A stretch of 64,000 nucleotides of DNA from Brumimicrobium sp. (GCA_023957385.1 JAMLGZ010000002.1:1-64000), one strand, 5' to 3'; positions 50,133 to 60,999 are shown, counted from the stretch's first letter. The notes: generated by a model not told the origin, from the letters alone. Program-made: numbers and translations.

Positions 50133-53099
50133 ATGAGCTACCGTATATATTGGATTTTTCTTTTGAATTTTGTGTTATATACCACGCATTTATTTTCACA
50201 AGTTCCTCTTCCTGAGAATGGTTTAAAAGCTTCTCAAACTTCGGTTTATGCGTTGAAGAATGCTACTATTCTAGTTGCTCCTGGTAAAATCTTGAAAGAA
50301 GCAACGTTGATTATCGAAAATGGAAAAGTTCAAGCAGTTGGTAAAACAATCCTAATTCCTAAGGGTGCTTTTGAAATCGATGTTAAAGGAAAGACAATCG
50401 TACCTTCATTTATTGAAATAAATTCCTCTATTGGTGTGAAGGATTTTAGGAAGGTGAGAGAGATGTCATATCCACAATTAGAGACTGGGAAAGAAGGAGC
50501 CTATTATTGGAATGAAGCAGTTCATCCTGAGATTCAGGCAAGTGAATTTTATAAACCTGATGAGAAAGCAGCGACAGAATTACAAAAGATGGGATTCTCT
50601 GTAGCCCTTGTACATGCAGCAGATGGAATTGTGAGAGGTACAGGAACGCTCGTATCCTTAGGGAAGGTATCCTCAGAACAATTAATCTTAAAAGAAAATG
50701 TTGCCTCATTCTTCTCTTTTGAAAAGGGAGCTTCCAGACAAGCCTATCCTTCCTCTCTAATGGGATCAATAGCTCTTGTTAGGCAAGCTATATACGATGC
50801 TAAATATTATGGTGAAAATAAATCGTTGCTCGATAAGAATATTTCGTTAGACGCACTCGCCTCACAACTTGATAAACCAATCTTCTTTCTTACAAATGAT
50901 AAATTAGAAGCCATCCAAGTTCAAAAGATTGCCCAAGAGTTTAATTTACCTATTATCATAATTGGTTCGGGAAATGAATACGAAGAAATACGAAGTTTTA
51001 AAGACTGGAAAGAACCTATGGTAATGCCAATTAGTTGGAACACTCCGAAAGGAATGGAAGATCCATATTTGGTAGATAAAATTTCCTTACAAACGTTAAA
51101 AGAGTGGGAATTAGCACCTTCTAATCTTTATACCCTGAAAAAGAACAAATTAGATTTTGCTATAACCTCTTCCGGAACAAAGGATGCTAAAGAATTTCTA
51201 GAGCATTTAACCTTTACTATGAGAAGAGGACTCTTAGGAGATGATGCACTTGCAGCGTTGACTACTATTCCTGCAAAAATTATAGGAGTAGATAGTATTT
51301 TAGGGACATTAGAGGTGGGTAAATTAGCGAGTTTTTCCATTTTTGATAATAACCCTTTTGAGTATGAAAATGCAAAGGTTGTAGAGTCTTGGTCTGTTGG
51401 GAATAGAGAAGTTTTTGAGGATATAAATAGAGTAGATATACGAGGTAAATATAGAATTAATTTACCTGACATTTCGTATGTGATGGAGATTAAAGGAAAG
51501 GCGGAAAAACCTATGGGTTATATCTTAAGCAATACTCATTCAGATTCATCTAAACTTAAAGTAGAAATTCAAGTCGATTTTAGAGATGTAATATTAAACT
51601 TTGAAGTAAATGACAAAGAGAATAAAGGACGCATTTCCTTGCATGGAAATTATAGTCCTACTGTGAATGCTTTTTTAGGCAGCGGGTTAATGCCTGATGG
51701 CAGATGGGTTAAATGGTCTGCTATCCAACTTCAAAAGTTTACAGATAAGAATACAGCCCAAAAGATTGAAATAGATACCTTAAATCTAGGGAAAGTGTGG
51801 TTTCCGAATATGGCGTATGGATTTACAAAATTACCAGAAGAAAAAACGTATGCTTTACGTAATGCTACGCTTTGGACAAATGAAAAGGAAGGTGTAATAA
51901 AGGATGGAACGGTAATTATAAAAGATGGGAAGATAGATTTCGTGGGTTCAGGGAATTTCTTTATTCCTGCAGGAACACAAGAGATAGATTGCAAAGGAAT
52001 GTTTATTACTTCAGGAATTATCGATGAACATTCTCATATAGCTATCTTAAAGGGAGTTAATGAAAGTGGACAGGCTAACTCAGCAGAAGTGAGAATTGAA
52101 GATGTTATACGCAATAATGATATTAATATTTATAGACAATTATCAGGTGGAGTTACTGTCTCTCAACTATTACATGGCTCTGCTAATCCAATAGGAGGTC
52201 AATCCGCTATCATTAAATTAAAATGGGGGTTTTCTCCTCAGGATATGTTGGTTTCAGATGCACCTAAGTTTATAAAATTTGCGTTAGGAGAAAATGTAAA
52301 GCAAAGTAATTGGGGTGATGCACAAACTAAACGTTTTCCTCAAACAAGAATGGGTGTAGAGCAACTCTTGATGGATGCATTTACAAGGGCGAAAGCGTAT
52401 CAAAATAGATGGACAGCATATAACAAGCTATCTTCCACAAAAGCTAAAAAGAATAATATACTGCCACCTGCTGTTGATTTAGAATTAGAAACATTGGTTG
52501 AAATACTGAATAAAAAGAGATTCATTACTTGTCATAGTTATGTTGCCAGTGAAATCACCATGCTAATGGATGTGGCTGATACCTTTGGCTTTAAAGTAAA
52601 TACTTTTACACATATTTTAGAAGGATACAAGGTGGCAAATCGTATGGCACAACATGGAGCTGGAGGAAGTACATTCTCTGATTGGTGGGGATATAAGTAC
52701 GAAGTAAAAGATGCGATTCCTTATAATGCAGCAATTATGTCCCGCCAAGGAGTGACTGTATCCATTAGTTCAGACGATGCAGAATTGGGAAGAAGATTAA
52801 ATCAAGAAGCTGCTAAGACTATTAAATATGGAGGTATGACAGAAGAGGAGGCGTGGAAGATGGTTACGTTAAACCCAGCGAAATTATTGCATATAGATGA
52901 TAGAATGGGAAGTTTAAAAAAAGGTAAAGATGCAGATATTGTAATTTGGTCTGCCAATCCGTTAACCACCCAAGCCAAAGTAGTTAAAACATTTATTGAT
53001 GGAATACTTTTCTATGATGCGAGTCAAACTGTTAACGAATTTATGCGTATTCAACAAGAAAAAGCGCGTATCATTCAACGAATGATAGGTAAAAGATAG
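50133..53099 (+). CDS. Two-domain amidohydrolase, first domain degenerate
   Basis: A 988-residue exported protein (signal peptide ending HLFSQ) with two amidohydrolase-like halves. The second half keeps the metal ligands HSH (IDEHSHIA, about 631-637), the His in CHSY and THILEG, and the Asp in SSDDAE (about 909-914), followed by TLNPAKLLHIDDRMGSLKKGKDADIVIW. The first half has the fold but reads FIEINSSIG where HxH is expected and is therefore probably inactive. Substrate unknown; it is likely a periplasmic cyclic-amide or dipeptide hydrolase. Confidence 0.85.
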   Translation: MSYRIYWIFLLNFVLYTTHLFSQVPLPENGLKASQTSVYALKNATILVAPGKILKEATLIIENGKVQAVGKTILIPKGAFEIDVKGKTIVPSFIEINSSIGVKDFRKVREMSYPQLETGKEGAYYWNEAVHPEIQASEFYKPDEKAATELQKMGFSVALVHAADGIVRGTGTLVSLGKVSSEQLILKENVASFFSFEKGASRQAYPSSLMGSIALVRQAIYDAKYYGENKSLLDKNISLDALASQLDKPIFFLTNDKLEAIQVQKIAQEFNLPIIIIGSGNEYEEIRSFKDWKEPMVMPISWNTPKGMEDPYLVDKISLQTLKEWELAPSNLYTLKKNKLDFAITSSGTKDAKEFLEHLTFTMRRGLLGDDALAALTTIPAKIIGVDSILGTLEVGKLASFSIFDNNPFEYENAKVVESWSVGNREVFEDINRVDIRGKYRINLPDISYVMEIKGKAEKPMGYILSNTHSDSSKLKVEIQVDFRDVILNFEVNDKENKGRISLHGNYSPTVNAFLGSGLMPDGRWVKWSAIQLQKFTDKNTAQKIEIDTLNLGKVWFPNMAYGFTKLPEEKTYALRNATLWTNEKEGVIKDGTVIIKDGKIDFVGSGNFFIPAGTQEIDCKGMFITSGIIDEHSHIAILKGVNESGQANSAEVRIEDVIRNNDINIYRQLSGGVTVSQLLHGSANPIGGQSAIIKLKWGFSPQDMLVSDAPKFIKFALGENVKQSNWGDAQTKRFPQTRMGVEQLLMDAFTRAKAYQNRWTAYNKLSSTKAKKNNILPPAVDLELETLVEILNKKRFITCHSYVASEITMLMDVADTFGFKVNTFTHILEGYKVANRMAQHGAGGSTFSDWWGYKYEVKDAIPYNAAIMSRQGVTVSISSDDAELGRRLNQEAAKTIKYGGMTEEEAWKMVTLNPAKLLHIDDRMGSLKKGKDADIVIWSANPLTTQAKVVKTFIDGILFYDASQTVNEFMRIQQEKARIIQRMIGKR

Positions 53100-53116
53100 G
53101 ATGATATTTCATAAAA

Positions 53117-53152
53117 AAATTCCAACAATCACAGACTGTTGGAATTTACTTT
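53117..53152. terminator. Terminator between amidohydrolase and infB
   Basis: AAATTCCAACA (53117-53127) pairs perfectly with TGTTGGAATTT (53137-53147) around a 9-nt loop. A runs before and T-rich sequence after make it usable from both converging genes. Confidence 0.7.
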
Positions 53153-53171
53153 TTAATGTATTGATGTGAAA

Positions 53172-55832
53172 TTATAGTTTTCTTGCTACTTCTTTCTCTT
53201 CGTATGCTTCAATAATATCTCCTTCTTTAATATCATTGAATTTTTCTATATTTAATCCACATTCATAATTGTTTTTCACTTCTTTCACGTCATCTTTGAA
53301 ACGCTTTAGAGAACCTAAGGTGCCTTCGTGAATAACGATACCGTCACGTATGATACGGATAAGTGAAGTTCGCTTGATATATCCAGAGGTTACAAAACAT
53401 CCAGCAATAGTACCCACTTTTGTAATATTAAATGTTTCACGCACTTCTGCTGTACCTACAATCTCTTCTTTGATATCTGGAGAAAGCATTCCCTCGATGG
53501 CATCTTTTAATTCTTCAATTGCTTTATAGATGATAGAGTATAGTCGGATATCAATTTGTTCTTCCTCTGCCAATTTCTTAGCATTTGTTGTAGGACGAAC
53601 TTGGAAACCAACGATAATTGCATCTGAAGCAGAAGCTAAGTTAACATCAGCCTCAGTGATTGCACCTACGCCTTTATGTACAATATTTACAGCGATTTCA
53701 TCATTTGACAGTTTTAATAAGGAATCAGAAAGTGCTTCAATAGAACCATCCACGTCACCTTTGATAATTAAGTTTAATTCCTTAAAGTCACCAATAGCTA
53801 AACGTCTTCCAATCTCGTCAAGAGTGATGTGTCTTTGAGTACGTAAACCTTGTTCTCTTGATAATTGATCTCTCTTAGTTGCAATACTTCTTGCTTCTCT
53901 TTCATCCTCCATTACGTAGAATTTATCTCCGGCACTAGGCGCTCCATTGATACCTAATACAGATATTGGAGTTGAAGGAGGTGCTTCTTTTAGCTGTTGA
54001 CCTTTTTCATTAAGCATAGCACGAACCCTACCTGTATATTTTCCAGCTAAGATAATATCTCCAATATGTAAAGTTCCAGACTCAACAAGCATATTTGTTA
54101 TGTAGCCTTTTCCTTTATCCAATGAAGATTCAAGAACGGTACCTATTGCATTTTTCTTAGGATTAGCTTTTAAATCTAAAAGATCAGCTTCTAATATTAC
54201 TTTTTCTAATAATTCTTCAATATGTAAACCTTGTTTAGCAGAAATCTCTTGTACTTGATATTTTCCACCCCAGTCTTCAACAAGAATATTCATGCCAGAT
54301 AGTTGCTCTCTAATTTTATCTGAATTAGCTCCTGGTTTATCAATCTTATTGATAGCAAATACCATAGGAACATTTGCTGCTTGAGCGTGAGCAATAGCTT
54401 CTTTTGTTTGAGGCATCACTTGGTCGTCTGCTGCAACAATGATAATAGCAACGTCAGTTACCTGAGCCCCACGTGCACGCATTGCGGTAAATGCTTCGTG
54501 ACCTGGAGTATCGAGGAAAGTAAGAATTCTATCTTTTATCTTCACAGAATAAGCCCCAATGTGCTGAGTAATACCTCCAGCCTCACCATCAGCAATATTT
54601 GCCTTTCTAATTCGGTCAAGTAGTGAAGTTTTACCGTGGTCAACGTGTCCCATTACTGTAATAATTGGTGGGCGAGAGACTAAGTCTTCAGGTTTGTCTT
54701 CTTCTACAGGAATTGCATCATGTACATCAGCAGAAACAAATTCCACTTCAAATCCAAATTCATCGGCAACAATCTGAATAGTTTCTGCATCTAATCGTTG
54801 GTTGATAGAAGCGAAAATACCTAAGGACATACAAGCAGAGATTACTTCAGTAGCTTGTACATTCATCATGGCAGCTAATTCAGAAACCGTAACAAATTCG
54901 GTAATCTTTAAGATAGATTCTTCTAATTTTTCTTTTTCTAGTTCCTTTTCACGTTTTTCAGCAATGAATTGACGTTTTTCTCTTCTTAGTTTAGAACCTT
55001 TTGACTTGGTTCCTTGACTAGAAAGTCTTGCCAATGTTTCCTTAATTTCCTTTTCAATATCTTTTTCAGAAATCTCTTGCTTTGGTTCAAACTTCTTTTT
55101 TGCATGAGGATTACCTCCTTTCTTTTCGAATTCTTTCTTAACAGGTTGTTCTTTTACATCAACCTTTTTGATTCTTTTCCTTTTACGCTTATTATCAGAA
55201 TCATGTTCTTTAGGTTTCTTTTCTGCTTCTATAGGCAGTTGAATGGATCCTAATACTTTTGGCCCTGTTAATTTTTGCGTCTTAACTCGAATAAAATTAT
55301 CCTCCTCCTTCTTAGGCTCTTCCTCCTTAACATGAACAGGCCCCTCTTTAGGAGTTTCTGGCTCTTGTTTAGGTTCTTCTTTAGGAGTTTCTGGAGTTGG
55401 GGTTTCTTCTTGCTTAGCTGGACGTGTTTTAGGATTTAACTCGTCTAAATTTATTTTAGCAATAACTTTAGGTCCTGTTTTTTTAACATCCTCCTCTATT
55501 ATTTCTTCCTCAACTTTAATTTCATTTGTTTCAACAGGTGTAGGAGTGTCTGTTTCAGTGATCTCAGGAACATCTGATTCACTTTCTTCCTCTTCTGTTT
55601 TAATAGAAATAGTCTGTCTTTTTTCTCTCTTGATATCTTTCTTCTCAGCTTCTTCTTTAAGTGACTGATCAGCAGCAAAAGCATTCCTCAGAATTTCATA
55701 ATGTTCATCTTCTAATTTGGTATTTGGATTAGAAACCACATCAATACCTTTTGAAGATAAAAATTCAACGAGCGTAGAAATCCCTACGTTTAATTCTTTT
55801 GCTGCTTTACTTAATCTAATGTTACTGGCCAT
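53172..55832 (-). CDS. infB: Translation initiation factor IF-2
   Basis: An 886-residue factor. The N-terminal half is a long Lys/Glu/Pro-rich linker (about 70-290) after an IF2 N-terminal helix ([27 protein letters not shown]). The GTPase has [22 protein letters not shown] and NKIDKPGAN; domains II-IV follow. It brings initiator tRNA to the ribosome. It is the last gene of rimP-nusA-infB. Confidence 0.97.
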   Translation of the reverse strand: MASNIRLSKAAKELNVGISTLVEFLSSKGIDVVSNPNTKLEDEHYEILRNAFAADQSLKEEAEKKDIKREKRQTISIKTEEEESESDVPEITETDTPTPVETNEIKVEEEIIEEDVKKTGPKVIAKINLDELNPKTRPAKQEETPTPETPKEEPKQEPETPKEGPVHVKEEEPKKEEDNFIRVKTQKLTGPKVLGSIQLPIEAEKKPKEHDSDNKRKRKRIKKVDVKEQPVKKEFEKKGGNPHAKKKFEPKQEISEKDIEKEIKETLARLSSQGTKSKGSKLRREKRQFIAEKREKELEKEKLEESILKITEFVTVSELAAMMNVQATEVISACMSLGIFASINQRLDAETIQIVADEFGFEVEFVSADVHDAIPVEEDKPEDLVSRPPIITVMGHVDHGKTSLLDRIRKANIADGEAGGITQHIGAYSVKIKDRILTFLDTPGHEAFTAMRARGAQVTDVAIIIVAADDQVMPQTKEAIAHAQAANVPMVFAINKIDKPGANSDKIREQLSGMNILVEDWGGKYQVQEISAKQGLHIEELLEKVILEADLLDLKANPKKNAIGTVLESSLDKGKGYITNMLVESGTLHIGDIILAGKYTGRVRAMLNEKGQQLKEAPPSTPISVLGINGAPSAGDKFYVMEDEREARSIATKRDQLSREQGLRTQRHITLDEIGRRLAIGDFKELNLIIKGDVDGSIEALSDSLLKLSNDEIAVNIVHKGVGAITEADVNLASASDAIIVGFQVRPTTNAKKLAEEEQIDIRLYSIIYKAIEELKDAIEGMLSPDIKEEIVGTAEVRETFNITKVGTIAGCFVTSGYIKRTSLIRIIRDGIVIHEGTLGSLKRFKDDVKEVKNNYECGLNIEKFNDIKEGDIIEAYEEKEVARKL

Positions 55833-55896
55833 ATATCTCTCTTACGTCCTATTTCTATTTGGGTTCTAAATTATCTAAGTTAAGATTACTTTTTAT

Positions 55897-57132
55897 CTAT
55901 TCAAACTCTGCAGATAATATTTTAAGTACTTCCTTCACAGTTTCTTCTTCTAAGTCTGTTCTGTGTACTAATTCTTCTATGCTTAATTCTAATACAGATT
56001 TAGCTGAGTCACAACCAATCGCTTTTAATTCATCAATGATCCAGCTGTCAATCTCATCTGCAAATTCTTCTAAATCAACGTCTTCAACATCCTCAGCTCC
56101 TTCTCTATAAACGTCTATTTCGTATCCAGTTAAACGAGAAGCTAATTTAATATTGAATCCTCCCTTACCAATTGCTAAAGAAACTTGATCATTTTTTAAA
56201 TATACATCTGCTTTCTTTTCCTCCTCATTAATTTCTACAGAAGATATTTTTGCAGGTGATAATGCTCTTTGGATATACAACTGAATATTGTTTGTATAGT
56301 TAATCACATCTATATTCTCATTACGCAATTCTCGTACAATACCATGAATTCTAGATCCTTTCATACCCACACATGCTCCTACTGGATCAATTCTATCATC
56401 ATAAGATTCAACCGCAACTTTAGCTCTTTCTCCAGGTACACGTACAATTTTCTTAATAGTAATTAATCCATCAAATACTTCCGGAACCTCTAATTCAAAT
56501 AATCTTTCTAAGAATTCTGGAGCTGTACGAGATAATATAATCACTGGAGTACTATTACGCATGTCCACTTTAGCTACTACTGCTCTAATAGGTTCTCCCT
56601 TCTTAAAGTAATCTGAAGGAATTTGCTCAGATTTTGGTAAAATCAATTCATTGCCATCATCATCCAAGATAAGAATTTCTTTTTTCCAAACTTGATAAAC
56701 TTCTCCTGTCATAATTTCACCGATTCTATCTTTATAAAGTTTATAAAGCTGGTCTTTTTCTAATTCCATAATCTTAGAAATTAGATTTTGGCGAATAGAA
56801 AGAATATTTCTTCTTCCAAAATCTTCAAATTTAATTTCCTCAGACACTTCTTCCCCAACTTCAAAATCAGGTTCAATTTTCACAGCTTTAGAATATGCGA
56901 TTTCTATGTTCTCATCCTCTACTTCTCCATCTGGTACAATTTCTTTGTTAACCCAAATTTCAAAATCGCCCTTATCAAGGTTGATAATGATATCACAATG
57001 CTCATCAGTTCCATATTTTTTCTTTAAAATAGAACGGAATACATCCTCTAACACACGCATCATTGTCTGACGATCAATGCTTTTGAATTCTTTGAATTCT
57101 GTAAAAGATTCAATTAGATTTAAACTATCCAT
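55897..57132 (-). CDS. nusA: Transcription termination/antitermination protein NusA
   Basis: A 411-residue protein with the NusA N-terminal domain (about 1-125), S1 domain (EIMTGEVYQVWKKEILILDD, about 137-200), and two KH domains (DPVGACVGMKGSRIHGIVRELRNENIDVI, about 230-345). It has no long acidic repeat tail. It binds RNA polymerase and affects pausing and termination. It starts 7 bp after rimP. Confidence 0.96.
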   Translation of the reverse strand: MDSLNLIESFTEFKEFKSIDRQTMMRVLEDVFRSILKKKYGTDEHCDIIINLDKGDFEIWVNKEIVPDGEVEDENIEIAYSKAVKIEPDFEVGEEVSEEIKFEDFGRRNILSIRQNLISKIMELEKDQLYKLYKDRIGEIMTGEVYQVWKKEILILDDDGNELILPKSEQIPSDYFKKGEPIRAVVAKVDMRNSTPVIILSRTAPEFLERLFELEVPEVFDGLITIKKIVRVPGERAKVAVESYDDRIDPVGACVGMKGSRIHGIVRELRNENIDVINYTNNIQLYIQRALSPAKISSVEINEEEKKADVYLKNDQVSLAIGKGGFNIKLASRLTGYEIDVYREGAEDVEDVDLEEFADEIDSWIIDELKAIGCDSAKSVLELSIEELVHRTDLEEETVKEVLKILSAEFE

Positions 57133-57139
57133 AGTTTAC

Positions 57140-57625
57140 CTATTTTTTATTAAATGAAATTATAATTTTTGTTTCTCTTATTTTGTCAAATGGAAGCTCA
57201 ATCTCACGAACAACCAATTCCTTTTTCTTTTTTCCTTCAACCAATTCCTTAGAAGCTGTTTTGAGAACAATTCCCTTTTCATCTGCCTGGATGAGTTCTC
57301 CTTCTAGTACTTTATTTCCTTCTATAAGTACTACCTTTACTTCTCGGCCAATATTTTTTATATATTGTTTGATAACACGTAAAGGCTGATCTAATCCAGC
57401 AGATGAAACTTCTAATTCAAAGTCTTCTGTCTCACGATCTAAATTATGCTCGATATTGCGAGAAACAGATACACAATCATCAATAGTAACTTGTCCATTC
57501 ATTTTATCAATTTCTAAATGAATTGCGTTACTTGCTGATAGGGATAGACTTACGATAAATAAGTCAGTATCTAACTCATTCATACGCTCTAACGCCAATG
57601 TTTCTATTTTCTTTTTTTCCAACAT
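57140..57625 (-). CDS. rimP: Ribosome maturation factor RimP
   Basis: A 161-residue factor for 30S assembly, with VTIDDCVSVSRNIEHNLDRE and FELEVSSAGLDQPLRVIKQY typical of the family. It heads the rimP-nusA-infB operon on the - strand. A perfect stem with a T run lies directly in front of the start codon (see 57633-57658), suggesting control in the leader. Confidence 0.93.
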   Translation of the reverse strand: MLEKKKIETLALERMNELDTDLFIVSLSLSASNAIHLEIDKMNGQVTIDDCVSVSRNIEHNLDRETEDFELEVSSAGLDQPLRVIKQYIKNIGREVKVVLIEGNKVLEGELIQADEKGIVLKTASKELVEGKKKKELVVREIELPFDKIRETKIIISFNKK

Positions 57626-57632
57626 ACTTTAC

Positions 57633-57658
57633 AAAAAGAGGGGACTATTCGTCCCCTC
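57633..57658 (-). terminator. Terminator-like leader hairpin before rimP
   Basis: GAGGGGAC (57638-57645) and GTCCCCTC (57651-57658) form a perfect 8-bp GC-rich stem with a 5-nt loop. On the - strand the stem is followed by TTTTT (57637-57633), the layout of an intrinsic terminator, 7 bp before the rimP start codon. It may attenuate the operon that encodes NusA. Confidence 0.6.
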
Positions 57659-57686
57659 GTTCTATCTTTTTACTCGTAAAACAGTG

Positions 57687-57720
57687 CAAATATAAAGCTT
57701 TTTTTTATCTTTCACGAAAA
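57687..57720 (-). promoter_or_regulatory. Promoter of rimP-nusA-infB
   Basis: On the - strand TTTTCG (57720-57715, one mismatch to TTTG) and TATATTTG (57694-57687, perfect -7 box) are spaced 20 bp. The leader to the rimP ATG would be about 55-60 nt and includes the hairpin. Confidence 0.6.
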
Positions 57721-57764
57721 TAACGCAATATTTTTTTTTGCGTAAGTATATGTTTTAGGCGATT

Positions 57765-58544
57765 ATGAAATTGAAAATTCAGCTAATTTGTTTCTTTTTA
57801 ATGATATTTCAACTGGGTAATGCACAGAGAAATATAGCGATGTTTTCGTTAAACAATACTCATACATCCTCTAATCTTCCTAATCCTTATGCTGTGCAGC
57901 CACACAAGATAGTTTCTACTGTTTTTCAGGCAGCAGTGCCTGTTTTAGGAATCACTTATGGTGTTATAGCATTGAATCCAAGTCCGTTAAGAGAATGGAA
58001 TTTCCAAACACGAGAAAGAGTGCTTACACGACATACCGGTTTTCATACGCGTGTGGATGATTATATTCAATACGCACCTGGAGTATCTGTCCTAGCATTA
58101 AAATTGTCGGGGGTAAAAGGAGAGTATCCCTTTTGGGAAAGCGTTTCTACCTTTGCATTTAATTCGGTTTTACTATTAGGGGCAACTCAAATAACAAAAT
58201 ACACTGTGAAAGAGATGCGCCCGGATAATTCTTCTCGTAATTCGTTTCCATCTGGGCATACAGCTACTTCTTTTGCTTTTGCTGAATGGCTACGTACTGA
58301 ATATTGGCAAACTTCTCCATGGATTGGCGTTTCAGGATATTTAGTGGCTAGTACCGTTGGGGTATTACGTGTATTTAATAATCGTCATTGGGTATCTGAC
58401 GTGGTTTGTGGAGCAGCCATTGGTTTCTTATGTACAAGAATTGCCTATTGGTTAAAACCGTATGTGATTGACCCTATGTTTAGGGGAAAGAAAAAGGGGG
58501 TGGATTTAGATACACCACCTATTATTTATGAGCATTCTTTTTAA
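57765..58544 (+). CDS. PAP2-family phosphatase
   Basis: A 259-residue membrane phosphatase. A signal or first helix (QLICFFLMIFQLGNAQ) is followed by the three-part phosphatase motif: KEMRPDNS (about 149-156), FPSGHTATS (about 160-168) and NNRHWVSDVVCG (about 205-216), which hold the catalytic His and Arg. Likely substrates are lipid phosphates such as undecaprenyl diphosphate or phosphatidylglycerophosphate. It is convergent with rnc and overlaps it by 4 bp. Confidence 0.9.
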   Translation: MKLKIQLICFFLMIFQLGNAQRNIAMFSLNNTHTSSNLPNPYAVQPHKIVSTVFQAAVPVLGITYGVIALNPSPLREWNFQTRERVLTRHTGFHTRVDDYIQYAPGVSVLALKLSGVKGEYPFWESVSTFAFNSVLLLGATQITKYTVKEMRPDNSSRNSFPSGHTATSFAFAEWLRTEYWQTSPWIGVSGYLVASTVGVLRVFNNRHWVSDVVCGAAIGFLCTRIAYWLKPYVIDPMFRGKKKGVDLDTPPIIYEHSF

Positions 58545-59260
58545 GAACCTATTAAATCGAGTGTTTCTTTAGAAGCAGCTTGCTCTGCATTTTTCTTAGA
58601 AGAACCTGATCCTCTTCCATAAGGGACAGAATTAATAAATATTTCAACTTCATAATTCCAAGAATCTCCTAGCAATTCTTCTTTCAATGGACGAAATTCT
58701 ATATTTAATTTATTTTTCTGACACCAAATAAATAATTTACTTTTAAAATCAATTTCTTTTTCAAGTAGTGTAGGTAAATCCACATGGAGTCTTAATAGGT
58801 ATTTATTGATAGAACGCTTTGTCTCGTCATATCCACCATCTAAATATATAGCACCTATAACTGCTTCTAAAGCATTTCCTTCTAGGGTTTCTACGCGAAT
58901 ATTTCTTCCTTTTTGATAAATCAGATGATCCGCTAAATGCATGGATTGTGCAATATTGGTTAGAGAGGCTCTACTTACAATTTTTGATTTTACTTTGGTA
59001 AGATACCCTTCATCTTCATGTGGAAATTTGTGAAAGAGAAAATCAGCCATAATAGCATCTAATATGGTATCACCCAAAAACTCTAAGCGTTCGTTGGGTA
59101 TCATTCCTTCATGTGTATTGGCTATAGATTTATGTGTTAAAGCTCTTTTAAAAAGTTCAATATCCTTCGGGCGATAACCAAAATGTTTAATTAGGAATCG
59201 TATGAGTTTTAAATCGTTTGGATTTTTTACTTGCCTTCTAAAAGAAAACCATTGTATCAC
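58541..59260 (-). CDS. rnc: Ribonuclease III
   Basis: A 239-residue double-strand RNA nuclease. The catalytic NERLEFLGDTILDAIM (about 57-72) and LEGNALEAVIGAIYLDGG (about 134-151) hold the acidic metal ligands. The C-terminal dsRNA-binding domain ends SGSSKKNAEQAASKETLDLI. It follows fabF by 6 bp in the order acpP-fabF-rnc, typical of Bacteroidota. Confidence 0.95.
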   Translation of the reverse strand: MIQWFSFRRQVKNPNDLKLIRFLIKHFGYRPKDIELFKRALTHKSIANTHEGMIPNERLEFLGDTILDAIMADFLFHKFPHEDEGYLTKVKSKIVSRASLTNIAQSMHLADHLIYQKGRNIRVETLEGNALEAVIGAIYLDGGYDETKRSINKYLLRLHVDLPTLLEKEIDFKSKLFIWCQKNKLNIEFRPLKEELLGDSWNYEVEIFINSVPYGRGSGSSKKNAEQAASKETLDLIGS

Positions 59261-59266
59261 GTAATA

Positions 59267-60517
59267 CTACTTTAACTTTTTAAATATGGTTGAGGTATTA
59301 TGTCCTCCGAATCCGAAAGTGTTACATAGTGCCACATTGACAATTCGCTCTTGTGCTTTATTAAACGTAAAATTGAGTTTGTTATCGATTTCAGGATCGT
59401 CGGTAAAGTGATTAATGGTTGGGGGAACTATGCTATTGTCAATTGCAAGGATACACGCAATTGCTTCTATAGCACCTGCTGCACCTAATAAGTGACCTGT
59501 CATAGATTTGGTAGAGGAGATATTTAATTTATAAGCATGTTCTCCAAACACCTTTTTGATAGCTATAGTTTCAGCGATATCTCCAAGTGGAGTTGAAGTA
59601 CCATGAACATTTACATAATCAATGTCCTCTGGTTGAAGATTAGCATCTTTTAATGCATTAATCATTACGTTGCTAGCCCCAATTCCTTCTGGATGAGGTG
59701 CAGTAATATGGTAAGCATCACTTGACATACCACCACCTGCAACTTCTGCATAAATTTTAGCTCCTCTTTTTACAGCGTGCTCATATTCTTCAAGAATAAG
59801 CGCACCAGCACCTTCTCCTAAAACAAAACCATCTCTATCCTTATCAAATGGACGAGAAGCAGTTTCCGGAGAATCATTTCGCATGGATAGTGCACGCATT
59901 CCTGTAAAACCACCAACCCCCATAATTGTTACTGCAGCTTCAGATCCTCCCGTCACAACAGCATCAGCCATACCTAAACGAATTGTATTGTAAGCGTCAA
60001 TAATAGCATTGGAAGAGGAAGCACAAGCAGAAACAGTCACATAGTTTGGTCCCCTTAACCCAAATTCAATTGAGATATGACCTGCGGCAATATCTGCAAT
60101 CATTTTTGGAATAAAGAAAGGGTTGAACTTTGGCGTTCCATCTCCTTTGATAAATTCATCGTACTCTTCTTGGAAGGTATGTAACCCTCCGATTCCTGAC
60201 CCCCAGATTACTCCAATGCGGTTGCAGTCAGGATCAGATTCCATTAATTTAGAATCAGCCATGGCTTCCATTGCGGAAACCATGGCGTATTGTGCAAAGG
60301 GATCTAATTTCCTAGCTTGTTTCTTATCAATGAAATCTTCTACATTGAAATTCTTAACTTCACAAGCAAATTGTGTTCTAAATTTAGATGCATCAAATTG
60401 TTTAATAGTGGCGGCACCACTTTTTCCAGAAAGTAATCCTTTCCAAAATTCCTCAATGTTATTTCCAATGGGAGTGAGGGCACCAAGTCCTGTTACAACA
60501 ACTCGTTTTAATTCCAT
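59267..60517 (-). CDS. fabF: Beta-ketoacyl-ACP synthase II
   Basis: A 416-residue condensing enzyme. The active-site Cys is in TVSACASSSNAI (about 160-171), and His residues are in VHGTSTPLGD (about 303-312) and SMTGHLLGAAGA (about 335-346). It elongates acyl chains on the carrier protein encoded just upstream. Confidence 0.97.
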   Translation of the reverse strand: MELKRVVVTGLGALTPIGNNIEEFWKGLLSGKSGAATIKQFDASKFRTQFACEVKNFNVEDFIDKKQARKLDPFAQYAMVSAMEAMADSKLMESDPDCNRIGVIWGSGIGGLHTFQEEYDEFIKGDGTPKFNPFFIPKMIADIAAGHISIEFGLRGPNYVTVSACASSSNAIIDAYNTIRLGMADAVVTGGSEAAVTIMGVGGFTGMRALSMRNDSPETASRPFDKDRDGFVLGEGAGALILEEYEHAVKRGAKIYAEVAGGGMSSDAYHITAPHPEGIGASNVMINALKDANLQPEDIDYVNVHGTSTPLGDIAETIAIKKVFGEHAYKLNISSTKSMTGHLLGAAGAIEAIACILAIDNSIVPPTINHFTDDPEIDNKLNFTFNKAQERIVNVALCNTFGFGGHNTSTIFKKLK

Positions 60518-60563
60518 GCAAAACCTAAGTTTAGTGACAACTGTACTACTAAAAGTTTAAAAA

Positions 60564-60800
60564 TTACTTCGCGTTTTGTTCAATGTAGCTAATTGCTTGA
60601 CCTACTGTTTGAATGTTTTCAGCTTGATCATCTGGAATAGCAATATTGAATTCTTTTTCGAATTCCATGATTAGTTCTACAGTATCCAAAGAATCTGCAC
60701 CTAGATCATTTGTAAAAGACGCTTCAGTTGTTACTTCTGACTCTTCTACTCCTAACTTATCAATAATAATTGATATAACTCTTGATTTAATATCAGACAT
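60564..60800 (-). CDS. acpP: Acyl carrier protein
   Basis: A 78-residue carrier with the phosphopantetheine Ser37 in [17 protein letters not shown]. It is acidic and helical, as expected. It heads acpP-fabF-rnc and has a plausible promoter upstream. Confidence 0.97.
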   Translation of the reverse strand: MSDIKSRVISIIIDKLGVEESEVTTEASFTNDLGADSLDTVELIMEFEKEFNIAIPDDQAENIQTVGQAISYIEQNAK

Positions 60801-60832
60801 TTTTTCTAATTTTAATAAATTAATTCAGCATG

Positions 60833-60864
60833 CAAATAAATAATTTATGTTCCGATTTTCAAAA
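60833..60864 (-). promoter_or_regulatory. Promoter of acpP
   Basis: On the - strand TTTTG (60864-60860) and TTTATTTG (60840-60833, one mismatch to TAnnTTTG) are spaced 19 bp and lie 32 bp before the start codon. The rest of 60865-61037 is AT-rich with no gene and includes the engB promoter. Confidence 0.5.
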
Positions 60865-60999
60865 TTAAAACATAAAATAATGCTTTTTTAAATTTATTTT
60901 TGGTTTATAATTCATTTCATAAAGGCACTTGACCCCTTCTGTTTTACTTGTATTTCGACAGTTTGAGTATAAATATATAAAAAATTTAACAATCTAGAC

